DNA of 64,000 nt from Amaricoccus macauensis (lineage in GTDB: Bacteria; Pseudomonadota; Alphaproteobacteria; Rhodobacterales; Rhodobacteraceae): contig NZ_JACHFM010000001.1 of assembly GCF_014201905.1 (NCBI RefSeq), positions 1,378,994 to 1,442,993 of the forward strand. The letters run 5' to 3'. The notes beneath the pieces are model-generated. The model was not told the origin of the DNA and made no database searches. It saw only the letters and a list, made by a program, of their open reading frames with translations. The position numbers and the translations under genes were made by a program. Shown here piece after piece: positions 17,004 to 25,011 of the stretch (position 1 is the first letter of the stretch; each line of letters begins with the position of its first letter).

Positions 17004-17588
17004 TTAGTCCAGCACCTCGTCCAGCACCTCGAAGTGGGCCACGATCGACGTGAGCAGCACGAGCAGCGCGAAGAACAGGAAGGCCGCATGGAACCGCCTG
17101 TCGACGACGAAGATGCCGATGATCGCGAGCCCCGCCAGAATTGGCTGGCGCCAGAGATACGTCGGGCCGAGCTCCGCGAGGTGCGCCGGGCCCTTGATCG
17201 CGCTGTCCACGATGTCCGCGAGGAAGATCGCCGCGAGGAGCCCGTAGAACCAGCCCTGCCGCGCGTGGAAATATTCGGCGAAGCCCGTATATTCATCCAT
17301 CCGGTCGGGAAAAAGCAACGCAGACGTGAAGAAATATAGCGCGGCGTAGCCGACGACAAAGAGATACTTCTCGAACGTCCACTTCTGCACGAGGACAAGC
17401 TCGTACTCGAACCACCAGAACAGCATCACGGAGAGCAGCAGGTAGATGCACCAGCCGAGGTGGATCGGATAGATCTGCTGCCGGGAGGGGTGCTGCACGA
17501 AGCGCGCGAGGCCGTTCAGGAGCCGCGCGATGGTGAGGCCCGCGACCACACCGATGATGACCCTCAGGTGAAAGTACTGATCGTGCAC
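17004..17588 (-). CDS. Integral membrane protein of unknown function
   Basis: A 194-residue protein with about six predicted membrane helices (VIIGVVAGLTIARLLNGLA, GWCIYLLLSVMLFWWF, LFVVGYAALYFFTSALLF, GLLAAIFLADIVD, ILAGLAIIGIFVV, AAFLFFALLVLLTSIVA). I do not recognise a characterised family. The start is GTG at 17588 because GGAGG lies 5 bases upstream; the longer frame to 17693 would run into the divergent dehydrogenase promoter. It shares an 84-base divergent spacer with that dehydrogenase. Confidence 0.75.
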   Translation of the reverse strand: MHDQYFHLRVIIGVVAGLTIARLLNGLARFVQHPSRQQIYPIHLGWCIYLLLSVMLFWWFEYELVLVQKWTFEKYLFVVGYAALYFFTSALLFPDRMDEYTGFAEYFHARQGWFYGLLAAIFLADIVDSAIKGPAHLAELGPTYLWRQPILAGLAIIGIFVVDRRFHAAFLFFALLVLLTSIVAHFEVLDEVLD

Positions 17589-17672
17589 GGAATCCTCCGA
17601 CGGCAGGGCCGCAGTTGTTGTGTCCCGGAGCGTCACGTGGTCAACATTCGCCCCCCGAGCGAAGGAAATGCC

Positions 17673-18611
17673 ATGAAGCCTGAGATCCTGCAAATTTGCC
17701 CCATGTCACCGCGGATCGAGGCGGCGTTCGATGCGGCCTATGTCGTGCACCGGTACTGGGATGCGCCCGACCGCGCCGGTCTTCTCGCCGCGCACGGGCC
17801 GGCGATCCGCGGGGTGGCGACGGACGGACACTACGGCATCGCCCCGGAGATCATGGCGGCGCTGCCGGCGCTCGAAATCGTTGCGAGCTACGGCGTCGGT
17901 TACGACGCCATCGACATCGCCGCCTGCAAGGCGCGCGGCGTCCACGTGTCGAACACGCCCGATGTGCTGAACGACGCGGTGGCCGAGATGGCGATCGGCC
18001 TGATGCACGCGCTTGTGCGGCGCATCCCGCAGGCGGACGCCTTCGTGCGCGAGGGCAAGTGGCTCGACGGCACGTTCGGGCTCACCGGCGAGCTGACCGG
18101 CGCCCATGTGGGCATCCTCGGGCTGGGACGGATCGGCAAGGAGATCGCCCGGCGCCTGCAGGTGTCGAAGATGCGCGTCTCCTACCACGGCCGCCATGAG
18201 CAGGCGTTCGAGCCCTATGTCTACTATCCCGACCTCGTGGCCATGGCGCGCGACGTGGACTGGCTGGTGGCGATCGCGCCGGGGAACGCCGCGACCCGCG
18301 GCATCGTCTCGCGCGAGGTGCTGACCGCCCTCGGGCCACGGGGCAACTTCGTCAACGTCGGTCGCGGCTCGCTGGTCGACGAGCCGGCAATGGTCGAGCT
18401 GCTGGTCTCGGGCGGTCTCGGCGGTGCGGGGCTCGATGTCTTCGCCGACGAGCCCCGGGTGCCCGAAGCGCTGCTTGGCCTGCCGAACGTCGTGCTCTCG
18501 CCGCATCAGGGCTCCGCGACCGAGAAGACCCGGACGGCGATGGGGGATCTGGTGGTGCAGAATCTCGCCGCACATTTCGCCGGCGACCCGCTGCTGACCC
18601 CGGTGGTCTGA
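17673..18611 (+). CDS. D-isomer-specific 2-hydroxyacid dehydrogenase
   Basis: A 312-residue NAD(P)H-dependent dehydrogenase of the glyoxylate/hydroxypyruvate reductase type. The catalytic domain is split around the Rossmann domain: GVGYDAIDIAACKARGVHVS, the nucleotide motif GILGLGRIGKEIARRL, NVGRGSLVDEPAMVE with the catalytic Arg/Glu region, and the catalytic His in LSPHQGSAT. GAAGGA lies about 6 bases before the ATG. It is divergent from the membrane protein gene and followed 79 bases later by uup. Substrate preference cannot be set from sequence alone. Confidence 0.9.
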   Translation: MKPEILQICPMSPRIEAAFDAAYVVHRYWDAPDRAGLLAAHGPAIRGVATDGHYGIAPEIMAALPALEIVASYGVGYDAIDIAACKARGVHVSNTPDVLNDAVAEMAIGLMHALVRRIPQADAFVREGKWLDGTFGLTGELTGAHVGILGLGRIGKEIARRLQVSKMRVSYHGRHEQAFEPYVYYPDLVAMARDVDWLVAIAPGNAATRGIVSREVLTALGPRGNFVNVGRGSLVDEPAMVELLVSGGLGGAGLDVFADEPRVPEALLGLPNVVLSPHQGSATEKTRTAMGDLVVQNLAAHFAGDPLLTPVV

Positions 18612-18690
18612 GCGGCCGAGGGCGCGGCGGCAAGCGTGCAGTCGCGAGCCCGCGCTTGACGCCTGCCGCGTGGCGCCGTACCGGGCCGGC

Positions 18691-20520
18691 ATGGCCGAGC
18701 CACCGCTTCTCACTCTCGCTGACATCCGCCTGACCTTCGGCGGCGACCCGCTGTTCGCGGGAATGGACCTTGCCGTGCATCCCGGCGAGCGCATCGCGCT
18801 CGTGGGCCGGAACGGCTCGGGCAAGTCCACGCTCATGCAGGTGATGGCGGGCTCGGTGCAGCCCGACTCCGGTGAACGGTTCGTGCGGCCGGGGACGCTC
18901 ATTGGCTACATGGCGCAGGACCCGGATTTTGCCGGCTTCACGACGCTCGGTGATTTCGTCGCGGGGGGTCTCGACGAGGCCGAGAGCTGGCGCGCGGCCG
19001 CGGCGATGGACGGGCTGAAGCTCGACGGCGGGCTCGACCCCGCGCAGGCCTCGGGCGGCGAGCGGCGGCGCGCGGCGCTGGCGCGGCTGATCGCGTCCGA
19101 GCCGGACCTCATGCTCCTCGACGAGCCGACGAACCATCTCGACATCACCGCGATCGCCTGGCTTGAGGCGCATCTTGCCGCGTCGCGCACCGCGTTCGTG
19201 GTGGTAAGCCACGACCGGGCGTTCCTGAAGAGCCTGACCGATCGCATCCTCTGGGTCGACCGCGGCGAGGTGCGCCGGCTCGACCGCGGCTTTGCCGCCT
19301 TCGAGGAGTGGCGTGACAAGGTCTTCGACGAAGAGGACATGGCCCGCCACAAGCTCGACCGCCTGATCAAGGCCGAAGGCCGCTGGGCGGTCGAAGGCAT
19401 CTCGGCGCGGCGCAAGCGCAACATGGGGCGCGTCCGCCGTCTCGCCGAACTGCGGCAGGACCGCCGGGAGGCGATCCAGCGCACCGGCGCCGCGTCGCTC
19501 GCCTTCGAGTCCGGCCCGATGTCCGGGCGGCTGGTGGTGGAAGCCGAGGGGATCGGCAAGGCGTTCGGCGATCGCGGGATCATCGGGGATTTCTCGATGA
19601 AGATCGCCCGCGGCGACCGGGTGGCGCTGGTCGGCCCGAATGGCGCGGGCAAGACCACGCTGCTCAGGATGCTGACCGGCGAGCTAGCGCCCGACACCGG
19701 CCGGGTGCGGCTCGGCGCCAATCTGGTGACGGCGGTCTTCGACCAGAACCGCACCGCGCTCGACCCGGAGGCGTCGCTCTGGGAGACGCTGACCGGGGAT
19801 GCACCGGGGCGCAACGATCAGGTGATGGTGCGCGGCAAGCCACGCCACGTGGTGGGCTATCTCAAGGATTTCCTTTTCGCCGAGTCGCAGGCGCGCGGGC
19901 CGGTCTCGGCGCTCTCGGGCGGCGAGCGGGCGCGGCTGCTGCTCGCGAAGCTGATGGCGACCGAGTCGAACCTGCTCGTGCTCGACGAGCCGACGAACGA
20001 CCTCGACGTCGAGACCCTCGACCTGCTTGAGGAGATCGTCGGCGACTATGACGGTACGGTGCTGCTCGTCAGCCACGACCGCGACTTCATCGACCGGGTG
20101 GCGTCGACGACCATCGCCATGGAGGGCGACGGCCGCGCCACGGTCTATGCCGGCGGCTGGACCGACTACCGCGCCCAGCGCGGCGCGCGCCCCGGTGCAG
20201 AGGCGCCGAAGGCGACGCGCCCGGCGTCACAGACAGCGGCGCCACAGACTGCGGCACCGCAACGCGCCGCCGAGCCGGCCCGCGCGCGGCTGAGCTTCAC
20301 CCAGACGCACCGGCTCGCCCAGCTTCCGGCCGAGATCGACCGGCTGAGTGCCGAGATCGGCAAGCTCGAGATACTGCTCGCCGACCCGGGCCTCTTCACC
20401 CGGGAGCCCGCGAAGTTCGCCAAGGCGAGCGAGGCGCTGGTCGCACGGCAGCAGGCCCTCGGTAACGCCGAGGATGAATGGCTGACGCTCGAAGCGCTGC
20501 GCGAGGAAGCCGAAGGCTGA
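18691..20520 (+). CDS. uup: ABC-F ATPase, Uup type
   Basis: A 609-residue soluble ABC-F protein with two nucleotide-binding domains and no membrane segment. First: GRNGSGKST Walker A, ASGGERRRAAL signature and LMLLDEPTNHLD Walker B. Second: GPNGAGKTTLL, LSGGERARLLL and LLVLDEPTNDLD. The interdomain linker is the ABC-F type ([15 protein letters not shown]). A C-terminal coiled coil (LPAEIDRLSAEIGKLEILL) identifies Uup rather than EttA. Uup acts on ribosomes and branched DNA intermediates in E. coli. Start ATG 18691 chosen over a GTG at 18670 by fit to homologues. Confidence 0.92.
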   Translation: MAEPPLLTLADIRLTFGGDPLFAGMDLAVHPGERIALVGRNGSGKSTLMQVMAGSVQPDSGERFVRPGTLIGYMAQDPDFAGFTTLGDFVAGGLDEAESWRAAAAMDGLKLDGGLDPAQASGGERRRAALARLIASEPDLMLLDEPTNHLDITAIAWLEAHLAASRTAFVVVSHDRAFLKSLTDRILWVDRGEVRRLDRGFAAFEEWRDKVFDEEDMARHKLDRLIKAEGRWAVEGISARRKRNMGRVRRLAELRQDRREAIQRTGAASLAFESGPMSGRLVVEAEGIGKAFGDRGIIGDFSMKIARGDRVALVGPNGAGKTTLLRMLTGELAPDTGRVRLGANLVTAVFDQNRTALDPEASLWETLTGDAPGRNDQVMVRGKPRHVVGYLKDFLFAESQARGPVSALSGGERARLLLAKLMATESNLLVLDEPTNDLDVETLDLLEEIVGDYDGTVLLVSHDRDFIDRVASTTIAMEGDGRATVYAGGWTDYRAQRGARPGAEAPKATRPASQTAAPQTAAPQRAAEPARARLSFTQTHRLAQLPAEIDRLSAEIGKLEILLADPGLFTREPAKFAKASEALVARQQALGNAEDEWLTLEALREEAEG

Positions 20521-20523
20521 GGG

Positions 20524-21426
20524 CTATTCCCGGCCCTCGGTGATCAGCCGCCGCTGCGCCGTGAGGCGCGCGACCGCGAAATCCGCGAACCGGCGCACCG
20601 CCGGCAGACGCTGAAGCTCCGGCGTCATCAGCAGATACCACGGTCCGGCCAGTTCGGGCAGCGGCGCGAAGCAGCGCAGGAGCCCGGTGTCCTGCTCGGC
20701 GTCGATGCAGGGCAGGAGCCCGACCCCCATTCCCGCCCGCACCGCGCCGCGCATGTTGCCGACGGTGTTGCAGCGCGCGACGATCCGGTTCTCGTCGACG
20801 CGGACCGCCATCCAGCGGCTCCGGGCGGTTGCCGACAGCGGCTTGTCGTACAGCACCGCCGCATGCTCGCGAAGCGCGTCTGGCGTCTGCGGCATCCCGT
20901 TCTCGGCGGCATAGCTCCGGCTGCAGTAGACCGTCCAGCCGAAGTCGGGCAGGCGGCGGGCGATGAGGGTCTCCGGTATCCGCTGCTCGGTGGCGCGGAA
21001 GGCGATGTCCGCCTCGCCGGCGGCGAGATCGAGATGGTTGTCGCTCGCCACCTGCTCGATCGTCACGCCCGGCCGCTCGTCGTGATAGGCAGCGACGATA
21101 TGGGCGATGAGGTGGTGGAACACGACCTCCGGGGCTGTCACCCGCACCACGCTGCGAGCGAGCCGTCGCAGTCGTTCCGCCTCGGCCACGGCCTCGTTCA
21201 CCGCCAGTTCGACGACCTCCGCCGCCGGAAGGAGCGACCGGCCGTGTTCGGTGAGCGCATAGCCGGTGGAGCGTCGCGCAAAAAGGGTCAGCCCCAGCGC
21301 ATGTTCGAGCGCATGGACGCGCCGGCCGACAGTCGTCTGGTTCACCCCAAGCGCACGGGCGGCGGCGAGGGTCGAACCCTCCCGCGCCACTCCGAGGAAA
21401 ACCTTCAGATCGTCCCAGTCGAGCAT
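20524..21426 (-). CDS. LysR-family transcriptional regulator
   Basis: A 300-residue LysR regulator. The winged helix-turn-helix (DDLKVFLGVAREGSTLAAAR, GVNQTTVGRRVHALEHALG) is followed by the effector-binding domain (VRVTAPEVVFHHLIAHIVAAY and so on). It is divergent from the sulfotransferase gene with a 122-base spacer holding a T-N11-A operator 16 bases before its own start. Regulation of the sulfotransferase and itself is inferred from this arrangement. Co-inducer unknown. Confidence 0.95.
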   Translation of the reverse strand: MLDWDDLKVFLGVAREGSTLAAARALGVNQTTVGRRVHALEHALGLTLFARRSTGYALTEHGRSLLPAAEVVELAVNEAVAEAERLRRLARSVVRVTAPEVVFHHLIAHIVAAYHDERPGVTIEQVASDNHLDLAAGEADIAFRATEQRIPETLIARRLPDFGWTVYCSRSYAAENGMPQTPDALREHAAVLYDKPLSATARSRWMAVRVDENRIVARCNTVGNMRGAVRAGMGVGLLPCIDAEQDTGLLRCFAPLPELAGPWYLLMTPELQRLPAVRRFADFAVARLTAQRRLITEGRE

Positions 21427-21441
21427 GTTACATTCTGCACC

Positions 21442-21462
21442 CTTGCAGAACCACTATGCAAG
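21442..21462. promoter_or_regulatory. LysR-type operator (T-N11-A)
   Basis: CTTGCA-N9-TGCAAG, a perfect six-base inverted repeat containing the T-N11-A core of LysR sites. It lies 16 bases upstream of the lysR start and 87 bases upstream of the divergent sulfotransferase start. Confidence 0.8.
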
Positions 21463-21548
21463 GTCCGGGCTTCTCCCGAAGGGTAGAATCGCGGGATAGT
21501 GCGGGCGTTCGATTATTTTGAGATTCTGTACCCACGGGAGTTGTCCAC

Positions 21549-22472
21549 ATGAATGCCCCGATGAACGCGGCGGCCACAAGCCGCCCGGTCAAGACGCGTG
21601 ACCTGCACAATCATCACTTCGATTCTACAATCTGGGACGAATTCAAATTTAGAGACGATGACGTCGTCATTGCAACTTATGCGAAGTCCGGCACAACCTG
21701 GATGCAGCAGATCGTGAGCCAGCTTCTGTTCGACGGCGCGCCCGATCTGCCCGTTGCCGAAATGTCGCCATGGCTCGACCTGCGGGTTCCCCCCAAGGCG
21801 GTGAAGCTCGCCGCCGTCGAGGCGCAGACCCATCGCCGGTTCCTCAAGACGCATCTGCCCGTCGATGCGCTCGTCTTCAGTCCGGAGGCGAAATACCTCT
21901 ACCTCGGCCGTGACGGCCGGGACGTGGTGTGGAGCCTCTACAACCACCATGCAAACGCCAATGCGCTCTGGTATTCGGCGCTGAACGACACGCCCGGCCT
22001 CGTCGGCGAGCCGATCGCGCCGCCGCCGGATTCGGTCGTGGATTATTTCGAGGAATGGCTGCGCCGAGACGGCTATCCGTTCTGGTCGTACTGGGAGAAC
22101 CTCCGGTCGTGGTGGGCGATCCGCGACCTGCCGAACGTCCGCATCGTGCATTTCGCCGATCTGAAGGCGGATATGCCCGGCGAGCTGAGGCGAATCGCGG
22201 CGTTCCTCGGCATCCCGATCCGCGAGACCCGGTGGGACGACATCCTCACCCACTGCTCGTTCGCCTACATGAAGGCCAACGCCACCGCGAGCGTCCCGCT
22301 CGGCGGGGCGTTCTGGGAGGGTGGCGCGCAGACGTTCGTCCACAAGGGCACCAACGGCCGCTGGCGCGACGTGCTGCCGACCGACCTCTCGGACGCCTAC
22401 GAGCGCCGCGCCGTCGAGGAGCTTGGACCGGAGTGTGCCGAGTGGCTGAAGACGGGCGGCCTGAGGAACTGA
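21549..22472 (+). CDS. PAPS-dependent sulfotransferase
   Basis: A 307-residue cytosolic sulfotransferase (Sulfotransfer_1 type) moving sulfate from PAPS to an unknown acceptor. The 5-prime-phosphosulfate loop is ATYAKSGTTWMQQI, the catalytic-His region is RFLKTHLPVDAL, the 3-prime-phosphate block is YLGRDGRDVVWSLYNHH, and the C-terminal loop is FVHKGTNGRW. All major motifs are intact. GGGAG is 8 bases before the ATG. It is a lone gene controlled, by inference, by the divergent LysR protein. PAPS-forming genes are not nearby. The acceptor could be a small phenol/amine or a carbohydrate. Confidence 0.93.
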   Translation: MNAPMNAAATSRPVKTRDLHNHHFDSTIWDEFKFRDDDVVIATYAKSGTTWMQQIVSQLLFDGAPDLPVAEMSPWLDLRVPPKAVKLAAVEAQTHRRFLKTHLPVDALVFSPEAKYLYLGRDGRDVVWSLYNHHANANALWYSALNDTPGLVGEPIAPPPDSVVDYFEEWLRRDGYPFWSYWENLRSWWAIRDLPNVRIVHFADLKADMPGELRRIAAFLGIPIRETRWDDILTHCSFAYMKANATASVPLGGAFWEGGAQTFVHKGTNGRWRDVLPTDLSDAYERRAVEELGPECAEWLKTGGLRN

Positions 22473-22476
22473 CGGC

Positions 22477-23244
22477 TCAGCCCGGTCGCCCTGCTCCGTG
22501 GCAGACCGGGCAGTCGGGCCGGGCGCGGGTCCGCACGCGCCGGACCTCGGCATCGAGCGCGTCGTAGAGCAGGAGCGCCGAACGGAGCGGACGCCCGGCG
22601 CCCGTCAGATACTTGATCGCCTCCATCGCCATCATCGAGCCCATGACGCCCGGCAGCGCACCGACGACGCCCGCGAGCGCGCAGGGCGGCGTCAGCGACG
22701 GGTCGGGCGGCTCCGGGAAGACGCAGGCGTAGCAGGGGCCGCCCGCCGCCGGGTGCCAGAGCGCGATCTGGCCCTCCCAGCGGCTCATGGCGGCGGCGAT
22801 GAGCGGCTTGCCGGCTGCGACGCAGGCGGCGTTGATGAGGTAGCGGGTCGGAAAGTTGTCGCTGCCGTCCAGCACGAGGTCGGCGGTGGGCACGAGGCGG
22901 GCCGCCGCCTCGGCATCGAGCCGCAGGACGTGCGGCTCCACGGCGACGTGCGGGTTCAGCGCCGCGAGGCGCGCAGCCGCGGCCGCGGCCTTCGGCCGGC
23001 CGACATCGGCGGTCACGAAGATCGTCTGGCGCTGCAGGTTCGAGAGGCCGACGGTGTCGTCATCGACCAGCATCAGCCGGCCGACCCCGGCGGCGGCGAG
23101 GTAGAGCAGCACCGGCGCCCCGAGGCCACCGGCGCCGACAACGAGGACACGCGCACGGCCCAGCGCCTGCTGTCCCGGCCCGCCGATCTCCGGCAGCACG
23201 ATGTGGCGGGCGTAGCGCTCGAGCTCTTCGAGCGAGAGGCTCAT
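22477..23244 (-). CDS. moeB: E1-like adenylyltransferase (MoeB/ThiF/HesA)
   Basis: A 255-residue ATP-dependent adenylyltransferase that activates the C-terminus of a ubiquitin-like sulfur carrier (MoaD or ThiS). Nucleotide motif [18 protein letters not shown], the acceptor region [30 protein letters not shown], and zinc Cys pairs CYAC and CPVC. No rhodanese domain. The ATG at 23244 overlaps the dut stop in ATGA, so it is coupled to dut. No moa/thi genes nearby, so MoeB and ThiF cannot be separated. Confidence 0.88.
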   Translation of the reverse strand: MSLSLEELERYARHIVLPEIGGPGQQALGRARVLVVGAGGLGAPVLLYLAAAGVGRLMLVDDDTVGLSNLQRQTIFVTADVGRPKAAAAAARLAALNPHVAVEPHVLRLDAEAAARLVPTADLVLDGSDNFPTRYLINAACVAAGKPLIAAAMSRWEGQIALWHPAAGGPCYACVFPEPPDPSLTPPCALAGVVGALPGVMGSMMAMEAIKYLTGAGRPLRSALLLYDALDAEVRRVRTRARPDCPVCHGAGRPG

Positions 23245-23711
23245 CGCCCGGTTCCGGTGGACCCGAAGCCGCCAGTGCCGCGCGCACTCTCGTCGAGGCT
23301 GTCGGCCACGACCCACACGAGGCGCGTGACCGGCGCGAGCACGGCTTGCGCGATGCGCATTCCGTGCCCGAGCGTCACAGGCACGGCGCCGTGGTTGATG
23401 ACGATCACCCCGACCTCGCCGCGATAGTCGCTGTCGATGGTGCCGGGGCTGTTCACCAGCGCAAGGCCGTGGCGCAGGGCGAGCCCGGAGCGCGGGCGGA
23501 TCTGCAACTCGAAGCCAGGCGGGATCTCGACCGCGAGACCGGTCGGGATCAGTGCCCGGGCCCCGGGGGCGAGCGTCAGACCGTCGGACCGGTCCCGTGG
23601 CGGCAGGTTCGCGAAGACGTCGAGCCCGGCGGCGCCCGTCGTCGCATAGGCCGGCAGCGGCAGCGCCGGATCGTGCGACGGCAGCCGAAGCACCCTGACC
23701 GGAACGCTCAT
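23241..23711 (-). CDS. dut: dUTP diphosphatase
   Basis: A 156-residue trimeric dUTPase, hydrolysing dUTP to dUMP. The five family motifs are seen: [43 protein letters not shown] and the C-terminal [10 protein letters not shown] that closes over the active site. ATG 23711 overlaps the coaBC stop, and its own stop overlaps the moeB start. The coaBC-dut pairing is common in proteobacteria. Confidence 0.98.
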   Translation of the reverse strand: MSVPVRVLRLPSHDPALPLPAYATTGAAGLDVFANLPPRDRSDGLTLAPGARALIPTGLAVEIPPGFELQIRPRSGLALRHGLALVNSPGTIDSDYRGEVGVIVINHGAVPVTLGHGMRIAQAVLAPVTRLVWVVADSLDESARGTGGFGSTGTGR

Positions 23712-24913
23712 GTCAGTGCCCGGGCGATGCGATCGGCCAGCGCGTCGGCGGTCGCATCCTTCGACATGCGCGGCCATGGCTCCGCCCCCTCGGCGGTGAC
23801 GAGGATCGCGGCGTTCTCGGTGCCGCCCATGATGCCGGTGGAGGGGCGCACGTCGTTCGCGACGATCCAGTCCGCGCCCTTGCGCAGGCGCTTGGCCGTG
23901 GCGTTCGCCACCACGTCGTCGGTCTCGGCCGCGAAGCCCACGACGAGGCCGGGGCGGCCCTCCGATCGCGTCGCGATGGTGCGCAGGATGTCGGGGTTCT
24001 CGCGCAGGACGAGGCCCGGCGGCGTGCCCGTGCCGTCCTTCTTCAGCTTCGAGGCGCCCGCGCCTTCCACGTACCAGTCCGCGACGGCGGCGGCAAAGAC
24101 CGCGGCATCGGCAGGAAGGGCGGCGTCGACTGCCTCGAGCATCTCGCGGGCGGTCTCGATCTCGACGATCGTCGCGCCTTCCGGTCGTGGCGCCTCGGCC
24201 GGACCGGTGACGAAGGTGACGCGCGCGCCGCGCCGCACCAGCGCCGAGGCGATGGCGCTGCCCTGCCGGCCGGAGGAGCGGTTCGCGATGTAGCGCACCG
24301 GGTCGATGGGCTCATGGGTCGGGCCGGACGTGACGATGACGTGTCGCCCGGCAAGCGGCCCCGGCGTGGGGGGAGCGAGCGCCGCCGCGACCGCCGCGAC
24401 GATCTCCGCCGGCTCGGCCATGCGCCCGGGGCCGAACTCGCCGCAGGCCATGTCGCCGTGGTTCGGCCCGACAGTGAGGACGCCATCGGCGGCGAGGGCC
24501 GCGACGTTGCGCTGCACGGACGGATGCAGCCACATGCGCACGTTCATCGCCGGTGCGAGGAGCACGCGCTTGTCAGTGGCAAGGAGCAGCGTCGAGGCGA
24601 GGTCATCAGCGAGCCCGCCCGCGATCTTGCCGATGAGATCGGCGGTCGCCGGGGCGACCACCACCAGATCGGCGCTCCGCGAGAGCTCGATGTGACCCAT
24701 CTCCGCCTCGCGCGTCAGATCGAAGAGCAGCGTATGCGCCGTCTCGCCCGCCAGCGCCGAGGCGGTGAGCGGCGTCACGAACTCCGCCCCGCCTGCGGTC
24801 AGCACCGGCACCACGCCGGCACCGGCTTTCTTCAGCAGGCGGATGAGTTCAAGGCTCTTGTAGGCGGCGATACCGCCGCCGATCACGAGAAGGATCCGGC
24901 GTCCCGCCAGCAT
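23708..24913 (-). CDS. coaBC: Bifunctional CoaBC (phosphopantothenate-cysteine ligase / decarboxylase)
   Basis: A 401-residue two-domain enzyme of coenzyme A synthesis. The N-terminal flavin-dependent decarboxylase (CoaC) shows [19 protein letters not shown] and [16 protein letters not shown]. The C-terminal ligase (CoaB) shows [20 protein letters not shown] and GFAAETDDV with ANDV for nucleotide use. First gene of a coaBC-dut-moeB operon joined by ATGA overlaps. The frame continues upstream to 25261 but ATG 24913 fits the family N-terminus. Links metabolically to panB/panC elsewhere in the window. Confidence 0.97.
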   Translation of the reverse strand: MLAGRRILLVIGGGIAAYKSLELIRLLKKAGAGVVPVLTAGGAEFVTPLTASALAGETAHTLLFDLTREAEMGHIELSRSADLVVVAPATADLIGKIAGGLADDLASTLLLATDKRVLLAPAMNVRMWLHPSVQRNVAALAADGVLTVGPNHGDMACGEFGPGRMAEPAEIVAAVAAALAPPTPGPLAGRHVIVTSGPTHEPIDPVRYIANRSSGRQGSAIASALVRRGARVTFVTGPAEAPRPEGATIVEIETAREMLEAVDAALPADAAVFAAAVADWYVEGAGASKLKKDGTGTPPGLVLRENPDILRTIATRSEGRPGLVVGFAAETDDVVANATAKRLRKGADWIVANDVRPSTGIMGGTENAAILVTAEGAEPWPRMSKDATADALADRIARALT

Positions 24914-25011
24914 GGTGATGCTCTCCGCTACCTGCGGCGCGCACACTATCCCGCCCGCCGGGCACCCCGCAACCCGGGGGCATCCGGCGGGCGGGGAAGG
25001 CGGGCAAGGGC

